NCBI RefSeq assembly: GCF_014647655.1
Contig: NZ_BMPP01000013.1
Span: 62,001 to 126,000, forward strand
From: Deinococcus malanensis
Lineage (GTDB): Bacteria > Deinococcota > Deinococci > Deinococcales > Deinococcaceae
Reading direction: 5' to 3'
Length of the DNA: 64,000 nt
Made by a program: the position numbers and the translations under genes. Every line of letters starts with the position of its first letter. Positions within the stretch are counted from its first letter, which is position 1. The notes beneath the pieces are model-generated. The model was not told the origin of the DNA. It saw nothing but the letters and a program-made list of their open reading frames with translations, and searched no databases. This document shows positions 1 through 9,820 of this stretch, one piece after another.

Positions 1-615
1 CTCCGGATGAACCGACCAGGCACTGACCAGCAGCAGCGCTGGGAGGGAATCCGGAGCAATGCCCTGGGCCTTCAGGTCATCATCACTCTGTGCCATCAGT
101 CTGACCGTGTCCCGCGTTTCGTGGTGCCGGAGAGCCGCGAGCCGCACGCCGTTGTGTTGCACATAGTGTTCGAGGGGCAGGCCGAAAGACTGCCTGTACA
201 CCTCGGAGAACCACAGGACCCGCCCTTCGGCATTGTGGGCCGTGAGGGGGGTCAGGGTCTCCTGTTCGTGCTGGAACGGCTGACCCTGGCCAAGCAGGTA
301 TCCAGCCTCGTTCAGCTCGGCGTGCAGGCCCAGGTGTTCGTCCTGGCTTGGGTTGCTGGGCTGCACCGTATGCGCCAGGAGGTACCGGTCGGCCGGGGTG
401 TTCAAGTCGAAATTGCCCCCACGACCGTAGGCGCGTGGCCCGTTGATAACAAACGTTTCCCTTCCGGCTGGGCCAGTGAGGGTAAAGACATCCACCGGCT
501 GCTGAAGTTCAGTTGGCCTGTGCAGGTTAAGGTCGCCAGCGGGCGTGCTCAGGCGGTAGGTGCCGGGGAACGCGCAGAGATCGGAAATCAGGTGTCGCAG
601 GGGCTGTCGGGCCAT
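1..615 (-). CDS. Hypothetical protein, 3' end beyond window
   Basis: The reverse strand is open from an ATG at 615 to the window edge (205 codons, no stop), so the C-terminus is missing. A GGGGAG sequence about 12 bases upstream could be the ribosome site. The protein starts MARQPLRHLISDLCAFPGTY and has no signal peptide or membrane segment. I do not recognise the family. The forward-strand reading of the same DNA gives a low-complexity product, and codon third positions favour the reverse frame. It is divergent from the small gene at 696. Confidence 0.6.
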   Translation of the reverse strand, partial: MARQPLRHLISDLCAFPGTYRLSTPAGDLNLHRPTELQQPVDVFTLTGPAGRETFVINGPRAYGRGGNFDLNTPADRYLLAHTVQPSNPSQDEHLGLHAELNEAGYLLGQGQPFQHEQETLTPLTAHNAEGRVLWFSEVYRQSFGLPLEHYVQHNGVRLAALRHHETRDTVRLMAQSDDDLKAQGIAPDSLPALLLVSAWSVHPE

Positions 616-695
616 GAAAATCAGTGTCTCCCCGGGGTCTCAGTGTGTGGAGGCACATAGTAGCAGCGCAAGCCCGCCGCTACCCTGGGCCCGGT

Positions 696-1028
696 ATGAC
701 CGCCGCGCGGGAAGTGTTCGGGTATAAACGCCTGGCTCTGAGTGAAAGGCTTGAGCCTCGCCACGGCGCGCCGGTGGCCAGTCAGGCTGAAAGATCCATC
801 GGCGGCTTCGTGCATGGAAGCGAACTGAGCCTGGCCGATGCCTCGCGCCTGACCGGAATGCCGGAATATCTCGAGAGCTGGACCATTGTTCCCCTGACCC
901 GTGGACGGCTGGTGGTGGCCTGGGTGGAAAGTCTGGGCCTGCACGATCTGGAGGTCAGCATGCACTGGCACGAGATCGAGATTATGGCAGCAGAGCTGGA
1001 AGGTATCCGGACCGTTCTGCTGGCCTGA
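696..1028 (+). CDS. Small hypothetical protein
   Basis: This is a 110-residue soluble protein starting MTAAREVFGYKRLALSERLE. I chose the ATG at 696 because the 24 codons upstream in the same frame look non-coding (Arg/Pro rich, overlapping the leader of the divergent gene). The second half alternates hydrophobic strands and helices (WTIVPLTRGRLVVAWVESLG), a pattern compatible with the end of a GAF-like fold, but I cannot assign a family. Codon third positions are strongly G/C, supporting a real gene. Confidence 0.5.
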   Translation: MTAAREVFGYKRLALSERLEPRHGAPVASQAERSIGGFVHGSELSLADASRLTGMPEYLESWTIVPLTRGRLVVAWVESLGLHDLEVSMHWHEIEIMAAELEGIRTVLLA

Positions 1029-1343
1029 GCTTGCCCGGGGGGCAGGGAACGACCAGTCGCCTCGGGGCATGTGGTGATGTTGTCACCTGGAGTAGGGTTT
1101 GTCTCGCGAGGTTGTGGTGTGCAGAACTGTTTCCCCAGCAGCCAGACCTGTCCTCTTCATCTTTCGGGGGAGGACACCGGCAGAGCTTACCCTCGACACC
1201 CTCTTTACATCGCTCTGAGGTGGTGGAGAACAACCTGCTGGCGATCCCTGGAGAACGCCACCTGAGCCGGAAACTCTGTCCTGAGAAACGGCGCTTCCAC
1301 GGAATAGGCGTAAACTCTGTGGCAACAGCCGCCAGGGCCGCAG
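1029..1343. other. Convergent intergenic region, no gene seen
   Basis: About 315 bases lie between two convergent genes. Open frames here are short, Arg/Ser/Pro rich and lack ribosome sites. I see no clear terminator hairpin and no recognisable gene relic. Confidence 0.5.
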
Positions 1344-2732
1344 TCAGCGGGGTGCGTCGTTTGCTGGCGTCAATGTGACCGCGTCGATCTGAACACTTCC
1401 GGCCTCCTGAATCAACCGCAGATCATTCTCGCCGGACCGGAGCCGAACCGGCGTCGGGCGGGTGCCGAAGCTTTCCCAGGCCCCAGCCGGATAGGTCAGC
1501 TTTCTGGTACTGCCGTTCACCGCGAGGCTCTGTGTGGCCGGGCGGCCCGAGCCGTTGGAGTAACGGACGTGCAGAGTGTATGTTCCTGCCCTCGGCACCC
1601 GCGCCCGAAGTACGACGCGGTCTCCCCGGCTGTCCAGGCGCGCGGCCCGGCCCCCTGACGCGAGCGAGACCTCCCGGACCTGGACCCCGGTCAGCTGCGC
1701 CTGCTCGGCTTCGAATTCGCCGGACGGCAGGGGCCGGGCCTGTCCGAATCCCACGGGGCGTCCGAACCGTGGCGTGCCGTCCGGAGCCCAGGTGAATTTC
1801 TGAGCGCGGATGCTGCGGCCACCCCACCCCGAGCCCGCGAGCTCGTTGGCGTGGTACAGATGCCAGTCCTCCGTGCCATCCGGAGACTTGACAAAGCCGT
1901 TGTGGCCGGGGGCGTACACACTGGCCTCGTCGTTGCGCGAAAACACACAGCCGTTGGACTTTTTCCAGGCTGCCGGATCCAGAACCTCACCCTGGAGACT
2001 CAGGAGGCCCAGGCAGTAGTCGTTGGTCCAGCTGCCGCTGGCGGAATACACCACGAAGACCCGCCCACCACGCACCAGCACCTCGGGTCCCTCGTTGATG
2101 TACGGGCTGCCGTTGCGCTCCCAGGGCTGGTCAGGACTGGAAATGAGGACCCGTTCGCCCTGCAGGGTCCATGGATTGCGCATGCGGCTGATGTACAGGT
2201 TCTGCTGCACATTGACCCTTCCTTCCCAGCCGGACCACAGGTAGTACCGGTGGCCGTCCGGTGCGCGGAAGACGGCGCCGTCGATGGCCCAACGGTCGGT
2301 GGGATCGGTGATCTTCCCTTTGAAGGTGTAGGGGCCACCTGCACGTCTGCTTTCCAGGACGTACATACGGTGGTTCTCATTGCGGCCGTCGTCGGCAGCG
2401 TAGTAGATGTACCAGCGGTCGTCCCAGCGCACCAGTTCAGGCGCCCAGAGCTCACAGCACGGTGAATCCGCCTGACCACCCTGCCACACGACGGTCTTCT
2501 TGGCGTTGCCCAGCCCGGTCAGGGTCAGGGAGGTGCGGACGCTGATGCCGTCCTGGTCCGACTGGACGAGGTGATAGAAGCGTCCGTCGAAGACGACCGA
2601 CGGGTCCTGACCCTCGCTCAGAATCGGGTTGCGGAAGGTCTGGGCCGGTGGGCGCGGTCCGACCTGGCTTGCGGTGGTCAGGGTCCCGAGCCCGATGACC
2701 ACAAGCGCCGCCGAAAGAAGCCGTGAGGGCAT
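1344..2732 (-). CDS. Secreted glycoside hydrolase family 43 with C-terminal CBM
   Basis: This 462-residue secreted enzyme probably cleaves arabinose or xylose linkages in plant polysaccharides. Residues 1-22 form a signal peptide. The five-bladed propeller follows, with the three acidic residues expected in GH43: D43 in QDPSVV (base), D151 in WAIDGAVF (pKa modulator) and E214 in INEGPEVL (acid). From about residue 335 a carbohydrate-binding module of CBM6/35 type begins (FEAEQAQL), ending with the usual IDAVTLTP. It lies 131 bases downstream of the GH38 gene on the same strand, so the two may be co-transcribed. The exact substrate cannot be read from sequence. Confidence 0.88.
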   Translation of the reverse strand: MPSRLLSAALVVIGLGTLTTASQVGPRPPAQTFRNPILSEGQDPSVVFDGRFYHLVQSDQDGISVRTSLTLTGLGNAKKTVVWQGGQADSPCCELWAPELVRWDDRWYIYYAADDGRNENHRMYVLESRRAGGPYTFKGKITDPTDRWAIDGAVFRAPDGHRYYLWSGWEGRVNVQQNLYISRMRNPWTLQGERVLISSPDQPWERNGSPYINEGPEVLVRGGRVFVVYSASGSWTNDYCLGLLSLQGEVLDPAAWKKSNGCVFSRNDEASVYAPGHNGFVKSPDGTEDWHLYHANELAGSGWGGRSIRAQKFTWAPDGTPRFGRPVGFGQARPLPSGEFEAEQAQLTGVQVREVSLASGGRAARLDSRGDRVVLRARVPRAGTYTLHVRYSNGSGRPATQSLAVNGSTRKLTYPAGAWESFGTRPTPVRLRSGENDLRLIQEAGSVQIDAVTLTPANDAPR

Positions 2733-2863
2733 AGCCTGATGGTGCTTGACGCTCTTACGCCGGTCAATTCGGCCGTCTTCACGCAGCGGTCACGTCTGCG
2801 GGCTGGCGGTGGCGAGCCGAAGCGCTCGTGACCTCAGCCGTATGGCACCTGAACAGATGTGCT

Positions 2864-5800
2864 TCACACCTCACGCAGGGTGACCACGCGATACGGCGTG
2901 TACGTCCACCGTTCCTGGGTGACACCACGCGCCTCCTCAAGAAAATTTGCCGCCTGCCAGCCGCGCACCTCTGGCATAACAGCCCTCAGCTCGCCCCTCG
3001 ACCCATGCGCGTCGTACACGCGGAGCAGCAGCTTGTCGGCATCCTCGGCCAGCTTGAGGACCCCAAGCTGCACGCCGGCCCCCGCTTCGACGGTCAGCAG
3101 TGAACCGCTCTCGGGCCATTCGCCTGCCGGGCCTGCCGGCGCGCTGACGACCGTCAGGGGCGCGTTGAGATCGGTGGCCTGCCCGACCGTGCCGGCCATG
3201 CCCTGGCCCCGCCAGTCCCCGGCGTGTGGGAACAGGCTGTAGGTAAAACGATGTTCTCCCTCATCGGCGCCCGGGTCCGGATAGACCGGCCCGCGCAGCA
3301 GGGACAGCCCCAGGACGTCGCCGTGCACGCTGTGACCATACTTGCTGTCGTTGAGCAGGCTGAGGCCAAAGCCTCCCTCGCTGACATCTGCCCAGCGGTG
3401 GCCCGGCGACTCGAACTGTGCGGCGTCCCAGCTGGTGTTCATGTGGGTAGTGCGCTCAACAGCCCCATAGGCCGACTCGAAGGTGGCGTGCATGGTGCGG
3501 ACGTTCGCGCGCGTCAAGGCCCGCAGGAACGTGCGGCGCCCGGTCCATTGGGCCCCGGTCACGATGTCGACCCGGCGCATTCCAGGCCGCAGCACGTACG
3601 TCTGCGTGACCCGGCTGTTGCCGAGGGTCCGGTCCACCCTGATCTGATGCTCGTCAAGCCGGCGTGGGCGGTCGCTGGCCAGCACTTCCTCCCCTTCCCG
3701 GGCGTAGCTGGCATCGACATCCCACGCTTCCCAAGCGCGCGGAACATCCACATAGGCCCACAGCTGATTGCCCCGGATGCTGCCATCCTCCTCCGGACCC
3801 AGCGCCTCACGGCCTTCAGATTTGTGCCAGACGCTCCCCAGGGTGCCGTCCTCATTGACCACCACCCGCAGGTGTTCGTTGTCCAGGGTCAGTCCGTCGG
3901 CTACCCCGGCCTGTTCCCCGGCCGGCACCCGGGCGTAGCCCAGCGGCGGGACCCAGACTCCCCGGCACTCTCGTTCGGTCAGTGAAAGGTTCCAGGCAAC
4001 GTCGCCCTCGCCTTGAACCCGCCGGCTGAGGGCCAGAAGGGCCGCGTCCCGGAGCGCTTCCCCGCGCGCCAGAGTCTCGTCCAGCTCCTGGTGCGCGACG
4101 TCATAGACGGCCCGGACACTGCTGCCGGGCAGGATGTCATGAAACTGGTTGCGAAGCAGCACCTTCCATAGCCCGTACAGTTCCTCGCGGGGGTACCGGG
4201 CGCCTGTCAACCGGGTGGCCAGCGCGCAGGCGGCCTCCGCCTCAGGCAGCACATGCTCGAGCCTGCGGTTCAGCGCTTTCACGCGGCCCTGGGTGGTATA
4301 GGTTCCGCGGTGCAATTCGAGGTACTGTTCCCCGACCCAGACGGGCAGCCGGGACCCGTCCACCCGCGCGTAGAAGTCCTCGATGCGGGTCATGTGCAGC
4401 CCGGGCAGCCCCGGGAAGCGCTTGAGGCGCTCATACCGGTCGAGCATGTGGCGGGTCGGGCCTCCACCGCCGTCGCCATAGCCGAACGACAGCAGCGACT
4501 CGTCGTGCCAGCGCTTGCCCCGGAATGCCTTCCATGTTTCCGCCAGATCAAGGGCCTTGATGTCGCCGTTGTACCCTTCAGCCGGGTTGTAGAACTGGTG
4601 GGCAAGCACACGGGTGCCGTCGATCGCCTCCCAGTGATACAGGTCATACGGGAACGGGTTGGTCTCCGACCAGTACAGCTTGGTAGTGAAGAAGTACCGG
4701 ATTTCACCCTGCTGCAGGAACTGCGGGAGATTGGCCGAGTAGCCGAAGGTATCGGGAAGCCAGCAGACAGACGCGCGCTTTCCGAAGTGCTGCTCGAAAA
4801 ACCGCTGACCGTGCAGCAACTGGCGCGCCCAGCTCTCGCCGCTGATCAGGTTGCCGTCCGGCTCGACCCACATGCCGCCCACCAGATCCCAGCGGCCTTC
4901 CTGGACACGCTTCTGGACTGTGCTGAACAGGTCCGGCGCTTCTTCGAGCAGGAACTCGTACAGCTGGCCCATGCTCTGGTTGAAGGTAAAGTCCGGATAT
5001 TCGTCCATGAGGGACAGGACGGTCGAGAAGGTCCGCTTGACCTTGTGGCGGGTCTCCGACAGCGGCCACAGCCAGGCCAGGTCAATGTGGGCGTGTCCCG
5101 AGAGGGCCAGCTGACCTTCCGCCGGATAGCTGAGCAGCAGTTGTTCGCGTCCCTCGCGCAGCACATCGCGCGCTGCTGACAGCTGAGCGCGCCAGCCGTC
5201 GGGATACGGCGCCGGGGCCGGCTGCTCAAAGTTGTATTCGTCCCACAGGCCACCAAGCCGGGTGCGCTCGGCGGTCCCCCAGCTGAGGCGCGCCAGATAC
5301 GTGCCGGAATCATGACGCTCCAGGGGGATGAGGGCAAACGCTTCATCCAGGAGGTCAAGCACCCTGGCGGCAATGGGATCACGGTTCATGGCGATCAGCT
5401 GAGCCGCTCCGTCCAGGGACGCCAGCAGGTCTTCATACACGGCCCCGACATCGTGATCTGGCACGTACAGCCTCAGGGCACGCAGGGCCGGGGTGCGCTC
5501 AGGTGTACCGAACAGGCCTTTCGGGCTGGCCAGGATGCGCAGCTGCAAGGTTTCCCCACCAGCCGCCCGGGTCAGCAGCAGGTGGTCACGGTGAAAGGGA
5601 TTGAGTCCGCCGATGGCACGCCCGTCGAGCTCGACCAGCGCCTCGCCCCCTGGATCGGCGTGCAGCATCACGCACTGCCCGGCCCACTCCGGCGGAATGG
5701 AGATGCTGAAGGTCAGGCTGACCGGAAACGCACGCGACGGCCACCCCTGACCGACGGCCAGGGTGCTGGTCTTTCCTGTGACGTCAGAAAACTTGACCTC

Positions 5801-5908
5801 CTGGATGGGGAGCTGAGCATGGTCCCGCCAGCCGGCCAGCTCATGAAGGCGGTTGGTCAGCCGGTCGAGCTGTTGCTTCAGGGTCAGGGCAGAGTTTCTG
5901 GGCGTCAT
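2864..5908 (-). CDS. Alpha-mannosidase, glycoside hydrolase family 38
   Basis: A 1014-residue enzyme that releases alpha-linked mannose and is normally cytoplasmic. The N-terminal 250 residues form the accessory beta domain. The catalytic barrel opens with GHAHIDLAWLWP (271-282; H274 and D276 are zinc ligands). The nucleophile is D386 in LPDTFGYSANLPQF. C-terminal beta-sandwich domains complete the usual length of about 1000. There is no signal peptide. GGAGGA lies 6 bases before the ATG, fixing the start. It precedes the secreted GH43 gene on the same strand, suggesting a small glycan-use operon, with ManA encoded elsewhere in the window to take up mannose phosphate. Confidence 0.93.
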   Translation of the reverse strand: MTPRNSALTLKQQLDRLTNRLHELAGWRDHAQLPIQEVKFSDVTGKTSTLAVGQGWPSRAFPVSLTFSISIPPEWAGQCVMLHADPGGEALVELDGRAIGGLNPFHRDHLLLTRAAGGETLQLRILASPKGLFGTPERTPALRALRLYVPDHDVGAVYEDLLASLDGAAQLIAMNRDPIAARVLDLLDEAFALIPLERHDSGTYLARLSWGTAERTRLGGLWDEYNFEQPAPAPYPDGWRAQLSAARDVLREGREQLLLSYPAEGQLALSGHAHIDLAWLWPLSETRHKVKRTFSTVLSLMDEYPDFTFNQSMGQLYEFLLEEAPDLFSTVQKRVQEGRWDLVGGMWVEPDGNLISGESWARQLLHGQRFFEQHFGKRASVCWLPDTFGYSANLPQFLQQGEIRYFFTTKLYWSETNPFPYDLYHWEAIDGTRVLAHQFYNPAEGYNGDIKALDLAETWKAFRGKRWHDESLLSFGYGDGGGGPTRHMLDRYERLKRFPGLPGLHMTRIEDFYARVDGSRLPVWVGEQYLELHRGTYTTQGRVKALNRRLEHVLPEAEAACALATRLTGARYPREELYGLWKVLLRNQFHDILPGSSVRAVYDVAHQELDETLARGEALRDAALLALSRRVQGEGDVAWNLSLTERECRGVWVPPLGYARVPAGEQAGVADGLTLDNEHLRVVVNEDGTLGSVWHKSEGREALGPEEDGSIRGNQLWAYVDVPRAWEAWDVDASYAREGEEVLASDRPRRLDEHQIRVDRTLGNSRVTQTYVLRPGMRRVDIVTGAQWTGRRTFLRALTRANVRTMHATFESAYGAVERTTHMNTSWDAAQFESPGHRWADVSEGGFGLSLLNDSKYGHSVHGDVLGLSLLRGPVYPDPGADEGEHRFTYSLFPHAGDWRGQGMAGTVGQATDLNAPLTVVSAPAGPAGEWPESGSLLTVEAGAGVQLGVLKLAEDADKLLLRVYDAHGSRGELRAVMPEVRGWQAANFLEEARGVTQERWTYTPYRVVTLREV

Positions 5909-6311
5909 AGTCGTCCTCCGGCTGGGTGCAAAGGGTGCTTGTCATGCCCGAACATCTGACTGCTTAAGGAGATCCGGGACCGCAGCTGAACCTGTCGAAT
6001 GTCTTCAACACTACCAACCCGGCGCGGATAATTCCTGGAAGCGCACCGGGAGCATGGGCACTGGTGGTCGCTACGGAGCTGTCATACCGTAAAAATGCAG
6101 CCACCGCTGAAGCGGCCTTTAGGCTGTCCGGTCGAGTTCCCGAAAACCGTCGACTTCGTCCAAATGACCCCTGAGCCTGATCCGAACCGTAGATCAAGAC
6201 GGCAGTCCTGAAGAATGCCGTCCGGGAAGAGCGAGATTTCTACCTGATCCGGTAGGTGGTGCACGTGCAGGTTTCTTTGAGCCTTTGCTCGTGTCTTCAA
6301 GTGAATGACCT
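5909..6311. other. Intergenic region, no gene seen
   Basis: About 400 bases separate the GH38 start from the end of the next reverse-strand gene. It should hold the GH38 promoter near its left end. I found no convincing coding frame, hairpin or known motif. Confidence 0.4.
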
Positions 6312-6998
6312 TCACAGTGATTGAGCAGGGGAGAGGGCCAGGGTACGGCGCAACCAGTCGATCAGCGTGACGTCTACCTCCTGCCGGCAGGCGTCCAGGC
6401 CATGCCTGCATCCCGGGAACAGGTGAAGTTCTTTCGGGTCCCCAGCCTGCTCGTACAGCAGGCGTGAGCACGCATCGGGCAGCACCTCGTCCGCGCTGCC
6501 GTGAAGCAGCAGCAGCGACCTCGGGCTCAGATCCCTGACCGCCTCGGCCCCATAGGTCTGGCTGCTCAGGGCGGCTACCCCCACCACGGCGTCACTGTTG
6601 GCGCCCGCATTGATCACCACCGCTCCACCGAACGAGTGCCCTACCAGCACGAGCCGCGCACTTCCCAGCGTTCGCAGGAACGCTACCCCGACCAGCACGT
6701 CCAGGGTGCACTCCATCAGGTGGTTAGGCTGCCTGTAGTCGAGGCGCAGGGACGTGACGCCCGCCGGGGCGAGCTGCCCTGCGAGCCGGGTGTACAGGCC
6801 ACCAGCCGGGCCGCCCAGGCCTCCTCCGGCGCCGAAAACCCACACGATCCCTGCTGTTCCTGGTCCATCCGGAGGCTCGTGGAGCCGCGCATCTATCGCT
6901 CCACGGCTGGTATGCAGGGTAATTATTCTGGCGTTGTCTTCCCGGCCATGGTCTTCCTTCCGGTGCATCTCGATGGTGTAGGTGTGTTCCTCTGGCAT
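6312..6998 (-). CDS. Alpha/beta hydrolase
   Basis: A 228-residue cytoplasmic alpha/beta hydrolase of the dienelactone-hydrolase-like type. The nucleophile elbow GHSFGG, the acid in GSADEVLPD and the histidine in FPGCRHGLD make up the catalytic triad. A longer frame reaches 7178, but GAGAGGA lies 5 bases upstream of the ATG at 6998 and the extra 60 residues look non-coding, so I take the shorter start. The substrate is unknown. Confidence 0.85.
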   Translation of the reverse strand: MPEEHTYTIEMHRKEDHGREDNARIITLHTSRGAIDARLHEPPDGPGTAGIVWVFGAGGGLGGPAGGLYTRLAGQLAPAGVTSLRLDYRQPNHLMECTLDVLVGVAFLRTLGSARLVLVGHSFGGAVVINAGANSDAVVGVAALSSQTYGAEAVRDLSPRSLLLLHGSADEVLPDACSRLLYEQAGDPKELHLFPGCRHGLDACRQEVDVTLIDWLRRTLALSPAQSL

Positions 6999-7314
6999 GG
7001 TGATCCTCTCAGGAATTCGGGTGGAGTGAGATCTTGCCGGCGCCGGGACAGGTTGATAGCCATGGAAACCAGCCACTCTGATCGGACCGACCCTGAATGG
7101 CGGATCAGGGCGCACGGGGATGAGTGTTGCAGGGGCGATGGCCCATGGCACAGGGTGAAGGCGGGGCCGCGCTTTCAAGGCGCCGGCTATGGCTGTGCGG
7201 AAGGCTATTGCGGTGGGGCCTGCCTCCCATCCAAGGCGAGGATCTGTCCTTCTCTGCTGTCACAGTTGGATGCGGTTTGAGTTCACCCACCTTGAGTACG
7301 GCGTTTTGCCGTAA

Positions 7315-7614
7315 GGGGCGCCAACCGAGCTGAGTCTAGCCCTCGCCGGTGATCCCTGCTACGGCGCCAGAGCGTTCGACGCCGGAGTCGACAACTCCTT
7401 TACGGAAGGCAGTCGGCTGGAGGACCACCTGAAGCTAAGCTTCGATGGGACTTTGCGCGACATCCTGCTTTCACACAGGGCCGAGAACGAGGTCACCGAT
7501 CTGTTACATGAGCTGGGGCTCAAGGGGCCTGGTGCAGCGACCGTCCGGCGGCCTCAAAGATCGGGTGGGCAGGTCCGGCGCGCAACTTTTGTGGGGCTGG
7601 AAATGCGGATCTGA
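7315..7614 (+). pseudogene. Possible gene relic without a start codon
   Basis: A frame of 99 codons, open from a TAA just upstream of 7315, reads like natural protein (for example FTEGSRLEDHLKLSFDG, then AENEVTDLLHELGLKG) and has G/C-rich third positions, but it contains no convincing start codon or ribosome site. It may be the 3' part of a decayed gene. I do not recognise a family. Confidence 0.3.
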
Positions 7615-7683
7615 GGATTCAGCCCTCATCCCTGGACCACGAGTGCGTTGAGCAGGCTGGGGCTGGCGAGACTCTGTTTGAGG

Positions 7684-7941
7684 TCAGGCCCGGAATCCCG
7701 GCTCCTGGACCCGGTAGACATAGATCCCGTCGTGGCGACCCTCCCCGGTGCCGCATTCCGCCCGGTAGGTGAGGCCATTCACCTCATCGACCAGTTCGTA
7801 ATGGCAGGGCTGGCCTCCTGAGGCTTCGAATTTCACGATCCGGAGGGTGCTCCCTTCGTCGATGGCCAGGCACTCAGATTGCAGCACCCGGCCGCGCCCC
7901 GGATCGCGGTCGTGCTGAACTTTGACCAGTACATAGTCCAT
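7684..7941 (-). CDS. Small hypothetical protein
   Basis: An 85-residue soluble protein starting MDYVLVKVQHDRDPGRGRVL, predicted to be beta-rich, with two cysteines (C24-type ECLAI and AECGTG). No family is recognised. A GAGGG about 13 bases upstream is a weak ribosome site. It stands alone between a relic and the dead HD-GYP gene. Confidence 0.5.
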   Translation of the reverse strand: MDYVLVKVQHDRDPGRGRVLQSECLAIDEGSTLRIVKFEASGGQPCHYELVDEVNGLTYRAECGTGEGRHDGIYVYRVQEPGFRA

Positions 7942-8022
7942 AAATCACATTGCACCCTCTGGACGGTAAAATTCAGTTACCTCTTCACTCTTGTGGTCGG
8001 AAAACCGGCTGTGAGCGCGCTG

Positions 8023-8507
8023 TCAGGCTGCATTGGGAATGCGTGTAGTGTTTATCTTCTGCCCCTGCCCGATGTACGGACGAGGGACACGCGCCAGCGG
8101 TGAGAAGCCAGCCGTACCGGCGTCTGCGGACTCTCGGCTGGCTTCTGTGTGGAGGCCGCTGGTGATCACACAGGCAAACCCGTTGACCACTGCGGCGTTA
8201 AACTGCCGGCCACATTGTGCGGTGAGTTCTGACACCTCCTGGGCCTGGGTCCACGCAGGCCTGCAGGGACGCTCGCCTGTCAGTGCGTCACACACTTCGC
8301 AAACGGCAAAGATCCGCGCCGGGAGCGGGCTGGAGCTGCTTCCGGCAGACGATCGGGGGAGCCTGTCTCATCCCAGCGTTCATGATGGTGCCCGAGCACC
8401 TGCAAGGCACCCTGAAACGTCGTGGGGATGCGGGCGGCAATTTCGTGACCAGCGGCGAAATGCGTCTGCTTCAGGTTCCAATAGGGATTGGTACCGTCGG
8501 ACACCAT
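8023..8507 (-). pseudogene. HD-GYP phosphodiesterase relic, truncated and frameshifted
   Basis: Two reverse-strand frames together rebuild the C-terminal half of an HD-GYP domain (cyclic-di-GMP phosphodiesterase). The first gives GHEIAARIP and LGHHHERWDETGSPDRLP, matching the family's HHHERWDGTGYP block. The second gives SPLPARIFAVCEVCDALTGERP, here split as SPLPARIFAV and CDALTGERPCRPAW. A single missing base near 8318-8322 would join them. The N-terminal half, including the HD metal site, is absent. The gene is dead unless the frameshift is a sequence error, and even then it lacks its N-terminus. Confidence 0.75.
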
Positions 8508-8539
8508 TCCTGAACATACTAATCGGGCAGGATTACGTC

Positions 8540-8812
8540 ATGACCGAATTGTCTCTGCAGCCTCTGCTTCTGCTTCATGTGCCTCCCTGCCATGAGGTCG
8601 ACCCGCAGGCCCTGGCTGATCTTCTGGAGCTGGTCAGCGAGGGGTACGGGGCCAGCGTGCTGGTCAACCCCCGCACAAGCAGTGAGGTCATGCCTCCACC
8701 ACTGCTCCTCGGACGCTGGGGCGACCGGGATCCTGGAGATATCCTTCTGGAACTTCAGCCCACCATCAACAGGGTGTTTTTCAACCTCGACTGGCTTGCC
8801 GGTGTGAGTTGA
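8540..8812 (+). CDS. Small hypothetical protein
   Basis: A 90-residue soluble protein starting MTELSLQPLLLLHVPPCHEV. The frame extends further upstream, but that part overlaps the HD-GYP relic and looks non-coding, so I take the ATG at 8540. The motif DPGDILLELQPTINRVFF suggests a folded alpha/beta protein. No family is recognised. Confidence 0.5.
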   Translation: MTELSLQPLLLLHVPPCHEVDPQALADLLELVSEGYGASVLVNPRTSSEVMPPPLLLGRWGDRDPGDILLELQPTINRVFFNLDWLAGVS

Positions 8813-8940
8813 TCCTCATGTGGAAGGCAGGTGCCCGAACAGGACACTTTGCTCTGCATCCTCATTGCATTCAGCTTCAGGCACTGCACGCAGCAAGGCG
8901 GCACTGATCTTCCCGTGCTGTTTTCCCGGTAACCTCAGTC

Positions 8941-9408
8941 ATGACCCATCCCGCGACTATTCAGAGCCCACTCCATGAAGGAGCGCAGGTCGTCACGCAC
9001 TGCGGACAGTGTCTGTTGGTCCATCACTTCAACACAGATGACCTGGTGGACGAGCCTCTGGCTGCGCGTGCACTGCATCTGGTCAATCTCGGACCAGGTC
9101 TGGTGTTCCTCAATGCCGTGACGATCAGGCGGGCAGAACACGGGGAGTTGCAGGATTACGGGTTCAGGGTAGGGGCGGTGGTCGAGCCGGGCACACCTTT
9201 CGAGTTGATGACTTCGGCACGGATGCTGGACTTTCTCAGAAGCATCGGCGCCCCGCCTCCTTCCGAAGGTCCCGCTGAGCTCACGGTCTACGATCTGACG
9301 GTTCAGTTCTTTACCGCGCAGGGACCTCAGGAACTGCGGGTGGGCCTGCGGGCAGGAACAGTCGGCCATCAGGTGGGTACCTACTTTGTCACGGTGGTCT
9401 ATGACTGA
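8941..9408 (+). CDS. Hypothetical protein
   Basis: A 155-residue soluble protein starting MTHPATIQSPLHEGAQVVTH. It appears beta-rich, with alternating hydrophobic residues through to the C-terminus (VGHQVGTYFVTVVYD), and has no signal peptide. GGTAAC lies about 9 bases upstream of the ATG. A reverse-strand frame of similar length covers it, but third-position G/C and amino-acid composition favour the forward gene. Function unknown. Confidence 0.55.
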   Translation: MTHPATIQSPLHEGAQVVTHCGQCLLVHHFNTDDLVDEPLAARALHLVNLGPGLVFLNAVTIRRAEHGELQDYGFRVGAVVEPGTPFELMTSARMLDFLRSIGAPPPSEGPAELTVYDLTVQFFTAQGPQELRVGLRAGTVGHQVGTYFVTVVYD

Positions 9409-9820
9409 TAGGCTCAGTGTTTAACCCCGGAAGGCATCGGGTGTGGCTGGCAGCTTACGGGCGGTTCTTAGCCGTTCGTGCTCAGCCCCCACAGGTCCGT
9501 CCGTTCATCGCTCAACGTCCGTGACCGCCTTGCCTTCGTCCCTGCTGCGGAGTTCTGGGGGCCCTTCGACCCGACTTGAAACCCGAAACTTACACATTCA
9601 ACTGGAATCCTTGGGCTTGCCTCTCCGTGAAGCGTGCCAAGATCGACTGCTGACCCGAGTGTGTTGGGGGTGGTGCAGCCGGAGCCGTGTAGCTGCGGAG
9701 TCCTGATACCAGGGCCGTGTGTTGGCCTGGGGTTCCGGCCTTTGGAGCACTCCCGCCCGACTGGCCGTGTCACAGGGATCTGAGGACTTCGCCTCCTGTG
9801 CGTGCTTTTATGGTGGCTGA
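9409..9820. other. Intergenic region, no confident gene
   Basis: About 410 bases. Short frames on both strands are Ser/Arg/Pro rich. One short piece (RLAFVPAAEFWGPFDPT, near 9527-9577) looks protein-like and might be a relic, but it is too short to assign. Confidence 0.35.

Noticed and set aside
3224..5959. Several long forward frames opposite the GH38 gene
   Set aside because: GH38 motifs are continuous on the reverse strand through the whole stretch.
9443..9706. Forward frame with a hint of transposase-like composition
   Set aside because: No catalytic motif, inverted repeats or target duplication could be seen.
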